From NCBI RefSeq assembly GCF_030272615.1, contig NC_081405.1, positions 473,958,008-474,022,007 on the forward strand: a DNA stretch of 64,000 nt. The letters run 5' to 3'. Shown here one piece after another: positions 11,343 to 20,895 of the stretch. The position numbers and the translations under genes were made by a program. Each line of letters opens with the position of its first letter. Positions within the stretch are counted from its first letter, which is position 1. A model generated the notes under the pieces. It had not been told where the DNA came from. It ran no database searches and saw only the letters and a list, made by a program, of their open reading frames with translations. The DNA comes from Cryptomeria japonica (Eukaryota > Streptophyta > Pinopsida > Cupressales > Cupressaceae).

Positions 11343-12448
11343 TGTTGACATTTTTGATGTTTATGTTGTGATTGTCATTGATGGACACACACTTGCATTG
11401 AGATCCTCTTTATATGTATGAGTGAGAGCACAACTAGTATTTGTTCCAACTGGTGTGTTTTATTATAGTCTTTAGACTATTGATGTTTTGCAGAATGTGT
11501 TTCTTGATCTGAAGTGGCATGTTGACTCCAAGCGGTTTGAGGGATTAAAGTGGCATAACACATTTTTACTATTCTTCATTTTTGTCAAACCAACAATCGA
11601 CATTTTGTATGAACCAGTAATACTCTGTGATGAGTTACCAACCGACATTTTGTGATGAGTTACCATCCATCGATTGTTTGACGGTGCCGACACATTAATG
11701 GTGCTTTTTGTGTCGTGGTACCAAGTATGTCCAGGTTCATTGAACCTAAGAAATTGTAATGTAATCCTATTGGACCGACATGAAATCAGATTCCTTTATA
11801 TGGATATCATGTCTAGGGTTTTAGGTTGTTGTTGCTAGGGTTTAAGGTGATTGAGTTGTTGGAGAGAATATGAATGTGTAGAAGACTAAAGTAACACTGG
11901 AGTGCATTAGGAACGAGCTACCAAGGATCTAACCAAGCAGTCTATGCAACTAGCTAGATCAAACACTTGTTGATTACTCACATCTTTGACAAGTCTATAG
12001 CCCTTAATTGGGCATGACCAAAAGCCTTTTGTAAATCCTCTAACAAGGTGGTTCACATTTGTGGATCTAAAATCCTCTAGCAAGGTAGTCTTTAATCGGA
12101 CTTATCTCCTAACAGAGATTGAGATTCCCAATAGGATCTATTCTGGTAAAGAACATTGTAAGACCTTAACTGGTCTGACCTTAACCAGTCTGGTTCCTAT
12201 TCTGTAGATAGTTACTTGTGAGTTCCATCTCACCGTGGTTTTTCCCATTTGGGTTTCCACATCAAAATCTCTTGTGTTATGGTGTTTGTGCTTCTATGGG
12301 TGAATGCATTATTAGCTATTTGGTTTGCATATTTGTTAACCGGTTTGTCTGCTAAATTGTTTTATTGGTTTACTGTTAGTCTTGCAAAGTGTTTAAGTTT
12401 AAAGATTTTTGGCATACTAATTCACACCCCCCCTCTTAGTATTCATCA
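11343..12448 (+). repeat. 3' LTR
   Basis: Starts TGTTGACATT, ends ATTCATCA and aligns with 4789-5919. ACATG follows directly at 12449-12453. The open frame at 12249-12656 mixes the end of this LTR with the interrupted protease and is not a gene of its own. Confidence 0.9.
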
Positions 12449-12960
12449 ACATGTTGAAGTCACCATTAATAAAACTCATGTCAAACGCGTACTCATAGAT
12501 GGTGGAGTAGGCTTAAACATTTGTACATTAAGTTTAATAAAGGCTTTGGGATATTCAGAAAATGTAGTAGATCCAAAGAAGAAAATAACCATTAAGGCTT
12601 ATGACAAAGCAGAGTGTTCTTCTAAAAGAACTGTGGTGTTACGAATCAAAATATGACCTATGGAAAGGAATACATTATTTCAAGTTTTAGATTTGAACCT
12701 CTCTTATAACATTCTTCTAGGAAGGCCATGGATTCACAACATGCAAGCAGTTCCTTCTACATATCATCAATGTGTAAATTTTCCTCATGAAGGACAAGAG
12801 GTCACTATAATTGCAGACTCTAGCCAATATTACAATAATCTGAAGCTAACAGAAGATACAAGAGTTCCACATAATAGAGAATCAGTATATCCTACCAAAG
12901 AAATTCAAGAAAAGTTATGGGAAACCTTCGAGAAAAATCTCAAATTAAATGATGAAGAAT
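12449..12960 (+). pseudogene. Retroviral-type aspartic protease of the split Ty3 relic
   Basis: Continues the frame broken at 4788. VEVTINKTHVKRVLIDGG holds the active-site Asp as D-G-G, where D-S/T-G is usual; this variant is common in plant Ty3 elements of this type. NICTLSLIKALGYSE follows, then one TGA at about 12656, and then the flap/second-strand region NILLGRPWIHNMQAVPSTYH. The protease would cleave the gag-pol polyprotein. A frameshift near 12960 separates it from the G-patch part. Confidence 0.82.
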
Positions 12961-13402
12961 GGGAAAATATTCTTTGCATAATTTTCCACTTTCGCCTAAA
13001 TCATATGGAAAGCCTACAAATGTCCAATCACAGACCTCAGAGAAATCAAAAGACATGTTTAATGGAGCATTTGTTAGAGCTAGAACACTTGCAGAAGAAA
13101 CTGAAGACAAGGACATTCTTGGTTGGTTGTACAAAGATGAAAATGAAAATATAGAAACAGTTGCAAAAGTCAATATTCCCATAGAACAATATGGCAATGG
13201 TTATAAGATCATTCAAAAAATGGGATATGAAGGAAAAGGACAAATTGGTAAGCAACATCAAGGTGTTTTAGAACCTATTTGTCCTCGCTCGCAATCTAAA
13301 GAAGATAAATCAGGTCTTGGATATCTAAAATCAAATCAAAAGCACCATAATTATCAACAGCCAAAGTGGAGAAAGAAATTAGTCTCTAAAGAAGAACAAT
13401 GA
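12959..13402 (+). pseudogene. G-patch domain downstream of the Ty3 protease
   Basis: In the +1-shifted frame, an acidic stretch (LAEETEDKDILGWLY) is followed by YKIIQKMGYEGKGQIGK, GVLEPICPRSQSKEDK and SGLGY. The Gly spacing is that of a G-patch, here after the protease as in betaretroviruses and some plant Ty3 elements. G-patches usually bind RNA or activate partner helicases. The frame closes at 13402 (TGA), and no RT follows before the PPT. Confidence 0.7.
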
Positions 13403-13569
13403 CAAGAAAAGCTACATCAAGTAGCAGACAATCAATCGCTTATCCAAAATTTTCAACAATTTCATGATCAATCTCCCGAGGGGGCACACAATCAGGATTT
13501 TTATCTCCATGAGGCACACTATCAAGATTTGATTTAATCTTTGAAACAATGTTGTCTTGACATCATTTC

Positions 13570-13583
13570 AAAGAGGGGCAAAA
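13570..13583 (+). other. Polypurine tract of the Ty3 relic
   Basis: AAAGAGGGGCAAAA directly before TGTATACAC. The same tract type is found inverted next to the LTRs ending at 17402 and 20059. Confidence 0.85.
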
Positions 13584-14725
13584 TGTATACACATAAAAAT
13601 GGCTATGAGCAATTAAATAAATATTTTATATTTATTTAATGTTTATTCTTATATTAAATAGTTAATTTAAAAAGATTAATTTATTTAATTCAAATATTTT
13701 ATTATTTAATTCATCTATCCTATTCCTCTAAATTAATTGAATATCTAATATTTAATTATTCTTCTTATCAGTTAATTAAATATCTAATATTTAATTATTC
13801 CTCCAGTCATTTAAATATCTAATAATAATGGTTATTCTTCTATCCTATAGTCTCAAATATTAAATAATTCTTAATTATTTAATCTGTTTTCCAACTCACT
13901 CTTCCATCTTCACTTCATCTTCCCTTTGCCAACTCATCAATCATGCGGCTAAAGATATTAATATTTCTTCAATATAAATTCATCCTTTATCTCCAACCTC
14001 CAAATTTAATGAAATATTGTGTATGTACACATATTTCCTAACCTTCTTCTATATTCTATCCAACCTCCCTACATCTTAGGAAGGACTTGATTCCACTTGT
14101 TCTCTCATGCCTAAATATTCTCCAACCATCCCTAGATTCCCTCAGTCAGCAACCCAGTCAAGGTGAGATGAGTGACACTTGTCTTCTCCTTCCCCCTTTC
14201 TCTCAACCTTCACCTTTGCTCACAACCATCCAAATCTATAGATCTAATCATGATCGTTGATCGAGGCCACATCATCTTATCCTCTCAAAGTCTATAAAAT
14301 CAAAAGTTTGAGTTGAGAAAGAGTTAGTCTTCAAGTTAGTCTTCAAGTGAGTTTTCAAGTTAACCATTTGTGAAAACTTATGCATCCATGAGTTTTAATC
14401 TTGAATAAATTAGCATAATCATTTAGCATTTCTCAAATAGCATAATCATTTGCTTTGCATATCATAGTATCAGTTATCAGTCCATTCTTCATATGTCATC
14501 TTGGAAGCTATCAATGCTTGTCTAAGAGCACATCATCTGCAACCAGGAATAGTGGAGTTTGGACACAATGAGACTTAAAGCATGAAAGTAAAAATAATGT
14601 TTTTAATTTATATGTATTTCATGTAGTTTCATTGGTTGAGTTTGGATTTCCTGTAGCACTTCATTTGTATTTTGTGAAACTAATATGTTACAGGTAGTAT
14701 TCTGATGATGAAATTCAAGTCGACA
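13584..14725 (+). repeat. 3' LTR of the Ty3 relic
   Basis: Begins TGTATACACATA and ends at or near GTCGACA. A reverse-complement copy occupies 59712-60806. The first 300 bp are rich in ATTTAAT/TTAATTAA. A TATAAAAT box lies at 14293-14300. The 3' boundary is set by where the two copies stop matching and is good to a few bases. No partner LTR exists in the window. Confidence 0.8.
14293..14300 (+). promoter_or_regulatory. Candidate LTR TATA box
   Basis: TATAAAAT within the 13584-14725 LTR. The inverted copy has TATAAAAG on the minus strand at 60120-60127. Confidence 0.45.
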
Positions 14726-14804
14726 CAACATATATTGTTCTTGGTTATACAAAGAGTAAGCTTGATTATAGTTGTAACTTATTTGATGTTGAAATTGGTG
14801 TATA

Positions 14805-16026
14805 TGTTAGACAGTTCAAATAACCAAAAGACAACTAAGGGGGGGTGGGGGGGGTGAATCAGTTGTCACAGATTACATGAACCATTATCAACTTAAAATT
14901 CAATACCGGAACCCAAAATATTAATATCGGAATACCAGATAAACCAATTACACATAAACAATAATAAAAGAGCCATCCACATAACACCAATATTTGTATG
15001 TGGAAAACCTAGTAAAGGGAAAAACCACAGTGGGAAGCCTAGCCACAGTCAGATAATACTTTTGCAATAAGTATGTGAATTACAAGAAAGGGGCCTGCAC
15101 TTGCAGGAAGGCCAACAGCCTAGAGTGCACTCCTCATCACAAAAGGAGCCTCACTGACTACATATAAATACAAACTACAATCCAGAGAAGTGTTGAACTG
15201 CAAAAGATAGCATCTCCTATGCTTGAGTATAGTTCTGGTTAAGCTCAATGCCGGAGGACTAAATCCTCTTACATAAACCCAATTCGATCTCCAATGATCA
15301 ACCAAATCCTCTACCTGAATGATATTACATTATTCACACATTATATTCCTTTACCATAACCTATTACATATAACCATGATGATCTACAATGAGAGCTTAC
15401 ATCTATTTATACAAAATCCTAGACCATAAACAATAAGGTCGGCCACTAGACAATAAATCAATTATATAATTACAAACCATGTCGGCATTAGACCAATAAA
15501 ATAATATCAACACATAAGACATCCCAAAAATACATCAATAAGTCCTATCCACACGTTACATTAAAGTCGGTCCATAACCTAGATCAACTAGGACCAAGTA
15601 TAGGTCCACACGCTTCGGCAATGATCGCCAACCGCCAATTTTCGAACATAATCATCAACAACATCCTGAAACTCCACCAGAAGCTTCACCAACACCACTT
15701 ATGCATTTCATCAAAGATCTCCATCAAAAGCTCTACCAGTGAAACCCTCACTGAAACCAGAAATCAATCTTCTCAGCAAGTAGGATAACATCCGATCTCC
15801 AGACCAAAACCAACTTACCAAATATGAGTATAAGTATCATGAACAAACCAATTCCATCAACAAACTATACCAGAGCCTACCAGATCATGCCAGATCCAAG
15901 TTAATTAAAAATTACTCAAACTACCAAGACCAGAAGGGTGTCGGCAGAGCATCCAAATAGCTAGTGTTGACATCAATGACAAAGAAATCAATGCAACACA
16001 TAATCAATTCCATCAAATGGCTAACA
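14805..16026 (-). mobile_element. Solo LTR with perfect 5-bp TSD
   Basis: The plus-strand sequence starts TGTTAG and ends CTAACA, flanked by GTATA at 14800-14804 and 16027-16031. There is no interior. It is related to the LTR of the 27718-35150 element: both have a G-run followed by GAATCA, then TGGAAAACCT...AAAAACCACAGTGGGA, then GCACTTGCAGGAAGGCC. The orientation is taken from that match. A solo LTR is the usual product of LTR-LTR recombination. Confidence 0.88.
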
Positions 16027-16031
16027 GTATA

Positions 16032-17402
16032 CTCTTTAAATCCCTTTTCCCTTCTTCTTAGTTCAACTTTTAACTTTTATTTTTAGATTGAAAAAATCTT
16101 CTATTAGACTATATCTATTGGTTAACACCTTAGTAGACCATGTGATAGTCATACATTTAATGACATACAACTCTAAAATAATGAATTTGAGGAGGATGTA
16201 TCCTTGTCTTCATTGTGAGAATTAGTTTGACATGCAAATAGAAAGTGAATGCAAATGAAAGCTCCTATTCTTAACCAAATAAAACCTCAAATAGAGCACA
16301 CACATGAATTCAAGCCAAGGTAACAAATGAAAAATCAAATAAAGTTACCAATGAACTTCATTGAAAGTTCAAATTTATCCAAAAGATTGAAATATGGATA
16401 CTCTTTTCCATGAAAGGATAACTATTTTAATATTATATTGTTAGCAAAAAGAATGGATGAAATTGTGTGCTAGAAATTGTAGTGAGAAAAAAAATTGAAA
16501 ATAAAAAAAATAACCTAAACTACTCAATCTACTAAACAAACACTCATGATTCAGATGCTAAGAAAAGAAGCTAAACTTATAAAAGAGTGGGAAAGTGAAA
16601 ACTCAATAAGATCCTTTTGATTTGGTTGTCCTTGATGATGTGTACTCACTTTGGCAAGGGTGCTTGAAATCATTCCATTTTTATGCAAATATGAAACCTA
16701 AGCTAAGTTGGAAGCAAGATGGATGCAAAATTACATTATAGTGATGTGCTCATATGAAAGTGGATGAATTGTGAAGAAAAATGAGGGGATTAAATGGAAA
16801 TGGAATGAGAGATGAGGATGCTTGGAAATGTACCACTTGTCTCCTATGAAACCAAGTGGTAGGGTAAATGATGACACTTGTCCTCTTTGAGGCCAAGTGT
16901 CAATCCCCATGATGGCAATTGGAAGAGAAGCCACCTGTCCATTTGGGAATAAAACACATAAATTAGATTCTTTTTCCCAAATTATTTAGAAAATAAGGAA
17001 TGTAGACACATGGGATAAGGTTGGTTAGCAACCAAGGGTTAGTTGGTTAGGATTAGAGGAAGGGTTGGAGGGGAGTTAGAGTTAGGAGCCATGTGCTCCA
17101 AATGGAATAAATTTGAATTATTTAATTCAAATTTAAAAGGGGCTAAGAAGAAAGGCTAACATGAATTTAATAAAACAAATAAATGTATTTATTTTATTTA
17201 ATAGAGGAAGAAAACACTTAATTAATAAAATGCTCAACAAATGACATTAGTTGATTAATTGGAGGGCAACTCTTAATTAATTAAATTAATTTAGCCAAAA
17301 GATGAGACATTAATCAAATTAATGATGCAATTATTTAATCAATAATGTGACAAAAGGTGATTAAATTTGATTAATGAAATTAATCAAATTTAAATGTTTA
17401 CA
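16032..17402 (-). repeat. Probable minus-strand Ty3 LTR, left edge undefined
   Basis: The right edge ends ATGTTTACA, and TTTTGCCCCTCTTTGC follows directly (17403-17418). Read on the minus strand that is a polypurine tract next to TGTAAACAT, the same arrangement as at 13570-13584 and 20059-20073. The region is rich in TTAATTAA. No second copy was found, so the left limit is uncertain and the frame at 16731-16934 is not believed. Confidence 0.5.
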
Positions 17403-18782
17403 TTTTGCCCCTCTTTGCGATGGTGCTAGAATAATGTCAAGGAAAAGAAAAAACAAGACACATATGACTCAAATAAAATAATGCAACAAAATGCCCCAAA
17501 TGAAGTGAAACATAGATAGCTAAGCGGAACCAATAACGGACGAAGAGTTAGTAATGACCCCTCAAGAGGGTGCATGGGAACAAAGGGACTAGGTGACATC
17601 TTAGAAGAAAAATTCCCCTAGCAAATAGGAGGGAAGATGACACAAAATCAAGCCAAAAGGCGAAAACGAAACTCAAAAAGAAGTTTGTAGGAAGAAATGG
17701 TGTGCATCCTCATTAGGTATCCTAGCCTAATCATGTTAATTTGCACCCACTCTGCACCACCAAACCACTTTGCAACCCATATCACTGATGATCTCATCTC
17801 CCATCTCACCAAGCGATCAATGCTCCATTGCATCAAACCCATAGGATATGTTAGTCATTTTTCCTCTCTAACATTTCTTCTAAGTCCCTCCCCTTTTTCC
17901 TATAAGTGGAATTCCTACCTCTTTTTGTGGCATTCCTGTATTTTTTCCTCTTTTGTGGTGTTCTCACCATTTCTGGTGGTTATCCCATCATTGTATGCCC
18001 AATCGTATGGACGTTATATGTTTTCTTCCCCTAACTTGCAGGATTGCATTGTCGCATGTTGATCTAACCTTTTCTATCCTACCCTTGCAGGAATGCATTC
18101 CCATAGTTTCTTGACCCACAAGAATGCATTCTTTCTATCCCCATGTGCATTCCCACAATCTATCCCCTAATACCTCTTTTTCGTATCCTAAACTAGGTCT
18201 TTCGTGCAAACGACAAGAATGCATTCCCACCACTTTAGCACGCATTCCTATGGAACACAAAACCATGAGAATGTTGTTTTTGCACCTAGCCTAGCTCATA
18301 AATACACAAAATTAAATGCAAGGAGCAATTTTTTTTAGACTCACATGTTGGTCTAGTCATCGGGCTCGTTGAACAATTGCTACAACATCCATTTGGTGCC
18401 TCAATGCCTACCTCACTACCACCTTGTCCAAGTGAAAGAAAGCTCTAGAATGTATAAGCAAAAAGCAATAGAATTGTCTGATATTTTGATGTCATACACA
18501 AATGCACAAGTTCTGAAAAGATAAAATTTATTAATAATGAAGTATTCATTGTTTCACACAAGCCATGAGACTAACTATTTCTTATTCAATATGAGGAAAT
18601 AAAAGTATATACATCTAAACCAAGGGAAACTTCAAGCAAGGTTAGCAAGTTAGTTTAAATCCAAACAATTCAAGTAGGGTGCATGCTTGGCTTCAACTAG
18701 TGTCCAAATCGGAGGAACAAGAGAGACTCCTCTCTTGAAAGGTATAAGTTAGTTTATTGCTTTAATTTGGATTTTTCCAAAA
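17403..18782 (-). other. Retroelement interior remnant, no gene seen
   Basis: After the inverted PPT at 17403-17418 there is no recognisable coding domain. The plus frame at 17697-18062 is low-complexity and unsupported. 18000-18260 has several GAATGCATTCCCA-type near-repeats. The last part contains the inverted repeat at 18660-18963. Confidence 0.4.
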
Positions 18783-18963
18783 TGAACCAATGGAAACTTC
18801 AATCAAGGTTAGCAGGTTAGTTTAAATCCAAATATGCATAAAAAGACAAATAAAAGAAATAAACTAACTAACTTATACCTTGCAAGAGAGGAGTCTCTCT
18901 TGTTCCTCTGATTTCGACACTAGTTTAAGCCAAGCATTCACCCCTACTTGACTTGTTTGGATT
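18660..18963. repeat. Long imperfect inverted repeat at the LTR edge
   Basis: 18660-18773 is close to the reverse complement of 18822-18963. Both contain GAGGAACAAGAGAGACTCC or its complement and an AATCCAAA edge. A 45-bp direct copy of the LTR end (AACCAAGGGAAACTTCAAGC type) lies before the left arm and another between the arms. It probably arose by local inversion of the LTR end. Confidence 0.8.
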
Positions 18964-20059
18964 GGTCCAATGGTGGGATGTGGATAGCTCTCAAAATTGC
19001 ACAACAAGGGGTGGATCTGAGTGAAGGATACATGCTCAAAGATGGATTATGGATGCAAATATGGCTATGATGTGGATGCTCTTGATGGATGGCTAAACTC
19101 AAACTAGGAGCATAAGATTACTTGGATTATGGATATCAAATGAGGGAATGGAGACCCCAATTTATAGAATTGAATAGAGGGAAATGGATGGTCAAGATTG
19201 AAGAGGAATGGAAGGCTAGGATTTGAGGAGAGGAGATCACATGGATCAAAGGACAATGACATGACAAGAGGGGTGGAGACCAAGAGATTTGCCATAAAGT
19301 CATTTCTTGTCTCCACCCTCCTCAAGGTACATGGGGAAGAGTTCTCAATGCACCTAGGAGGAATAAAAGGAATTAAAAATTCCTTGGGGGATGCACATGG
19401 AATTAAAAACTCCTAAGATATTGTGTGCATGGAGATTAGAAAAGGGAAAAGGAATTTTAAAATTCCTTGGGAAGTTTAGAAGCATGGGAGAATGTGAGAT
19501 TTTGAAAATCTCACATTCAACTAAAAAGGGAGCATTTAAGGTGGAAGGTGAGAGGGGGACAAAGAGGATTTGGCCATAAATGGCTATAGTTGACTTTTGT
19601 GCCTAATCATGGGGATTAGGCATTAACAAGGGATTAGGGGGACTATTTAGAAGAATTGGGTGAGGATTAGGAGCAAGTGGGATTTGTAGAAGGATTTGAC
19701 TAGGAGAGAGAATGAGTAGAGGTAATTAAAAATTGAAGAATAATGCTAAGCAAGATTAAGGGAGTTTCTAGAAGAATTGATTAGACTAATGATGGATTAG
19801 GATAAGGTGATTTGTAGGAATCACCTAGATTAATTAATTAATTGAAATTAATTCATCAAAATGGAGGATTACGAAGAATTAATTTTGAATGCCTTTAGAA
19901 GAAGAAAGGAAAATTGATTTATTAAATAAATCAATCATTGGACTATAGTGACTATATTAATTAGATTAAATTTAATTAATATTGAGAAGAATAAATTTTA
20001 ACATTATTAAATAAATTAATTATGTAAGAGAGTTAAAATAATTAATCTAGGTGTCTACA
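18783..20059 (-). repeat. Left (3') LTR of the large Ty3 element
   Basis: Plus-strand start TGAACCAATGG, end GGTGTCTACA. It aligns with 49483-50683 over its whole length. It keeps about 70 bp (around 19815-19890) that the right copy lacks. A TATAAAT box on the minus strand sits at 19160-19166. The small frames at 19104-19579 are not genes. Confidence 0.88.
19160..19166 (-). promoter_or_regulatory. Candidate LTR TATA box
   Basis: TATAAAT on the minus strand; conserved in the right LTR at 49848-49854. Confidence 0.45.
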
Positions 20060-20073
20060 TTTTTCCCCTCTTT
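20060..20073 (-). other. Polypurine tract of the large Ty3 element
   Basis: The plus strand reads TTTTTCCCCTCTTT directly after the LTR end TCTACA, so the minus strand has a purine tract abutting TGTAGACACC. Confidence 0.85.
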
Positions 20074-20895
20074 TATGCAGCGGCAAAATTGGTGATGGGT
20101 AAAAGATATAAGAAAGAGGATGCCCCAATGTAAAGTGTGGGTGGTGTATGCCCCCTCGAGAATTTTTTGGAATTTAAAAAAAAAATTAGCAGAAAATTCT
20201 CGAAAAAAAGAAAGAAAGAGAGAGAATAATGAATGAATGAGAAAGAAAGGAAGAAATGATTGAGGAAAATACAAGAAGAGATAGAAGAAGGGGAGAGACA
20301 AAGGGGTGGGCCCATGAGGGGGCCCATATAAGCCACATAGGGCCCAATGAAGGGTCATTGTCACACATAACCATTAGAAAAAATCAAAGCTTAGAAAGCC
20401 GAAGGAGAGATGGACCGCATTCCCACACACGAGTGCCACATAAAGAGGGTTTGTAGACACGAGAGGCCTGACCAGTATAGTCCATTGGTACATACCCTAA
20501 TCCTTCCCTATGATTTGATAGGTTTAGGGTAGAATTTAGGGCCTAGAATTAGGCTAAAGGTTTAGCGGGGTGGGTGTGTTGATCATCATTTTAGCACCTG
20601 CACCCCTAGGCTAGCGTGAGCGTTGGTGAATAGTGCCAGTGCACGTGAGGATGAGAGGTCTGAGGAGGTTTTGGGGTGGGCATTCATGCGTGGAAGGAAA
20701 GCTTGCGCTAGTCTAGGTTAGGGTTTGGATCTGGGATTAGGGAAAAGGGGTGCATGGCACGAGCACCCGCGTCGATTGAGATTAGGTCCTAGTTTGGGGT
20801 TTTTAGTGCGTGCGACTGTGGCATAGCACAAGCACCACAATTTTGGCGTGAGTGCTAGGGAGGTTGAAAAATCAATAATTTGATGAGTATAGGTG
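20074..20895. other. 3' untranslated region between PPT and antisense gene
   Basis: Purine-rich at 20165-20300, then GC-richer DNA with repeated GCGTGAG, GCACGAGCACC and GTGCACGTG-like words at 20570-20860. No coding domain; the frames at 20047-20456 are low-complexity shadows. The similar words near the PBS (48760-49400) suggest shared terminal untranslated signals. Confidence 0.45.

Larger units (their letters stand above)
4789..12448 (+). mobile_element. Complete non-autonomous LTR retrotransposon (7.66 kb)
   Basis: Two LTRs (4789-5919 and 11343-12448) start TGTTG and end ATTCATCA. A PBS resembling the initiator-Met type follows the left LTR, a polypurine tract abuts the right one, and ACATG flanks both sides. 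The interior carries a gag-like gene (5970-7171) and a second long gene of unknown family (7697-11053). I see no protease, RT, RNase H or integrase. The LTRs share with plant Copia elements a GTGGTTTTTCCC...GGGTTTCCAC block and a C-run near the 3' end, so I suspect a Copia-derived large retrotransposon derivative (LARD) mobilised in trans. It sits inside the Ty3 relic at 3873-14725. Confidence 0.9.
3873..14725 (+). mobile_element. Ty3/gypsy relic lacking pol, split by a nested element
   Basis: Gag C-terminus (3873-4788), aspartic protease and G-patch (12449-13402), a polypurine tract (13570-13583) and a 3' LTR (13584-14725) lie in canonical order once the insertion at 4789-12448 is removed. 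The G-patch is followed about 180 bp later by the PPT, so RT, RNase H and integrase are absent. The element is therefore either internally deleted or a non-autonomous gag-protease derivative. No 5' LTR was found in the window and the left edge is a guess from where the gag linker begins. The G-patch and zinc-finger arrangement fits the Tat side of Ty3/gypsy. Confidence 0.75.

Noticed and set aside
12249-12656. Single open frame running from LTR into protease
   Set aside because: Chance fusion of the 3' LTR end with the interrupted protease; the TSD at 12449 marks the true join to 4788.
18340-18345. ACATG considered as left TSD partner of ACATG at 50684-50688 for the large Ty3 element
   Set aside because: The sequence after it does not start with the LTR end, and a 5-bp match at this distance is expected by chance.
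20047-20374. Overlapping hydrophobic minus-strand frames beside the PPT
   Set aside because: Antisense of a purine-rich untranslated stretch.
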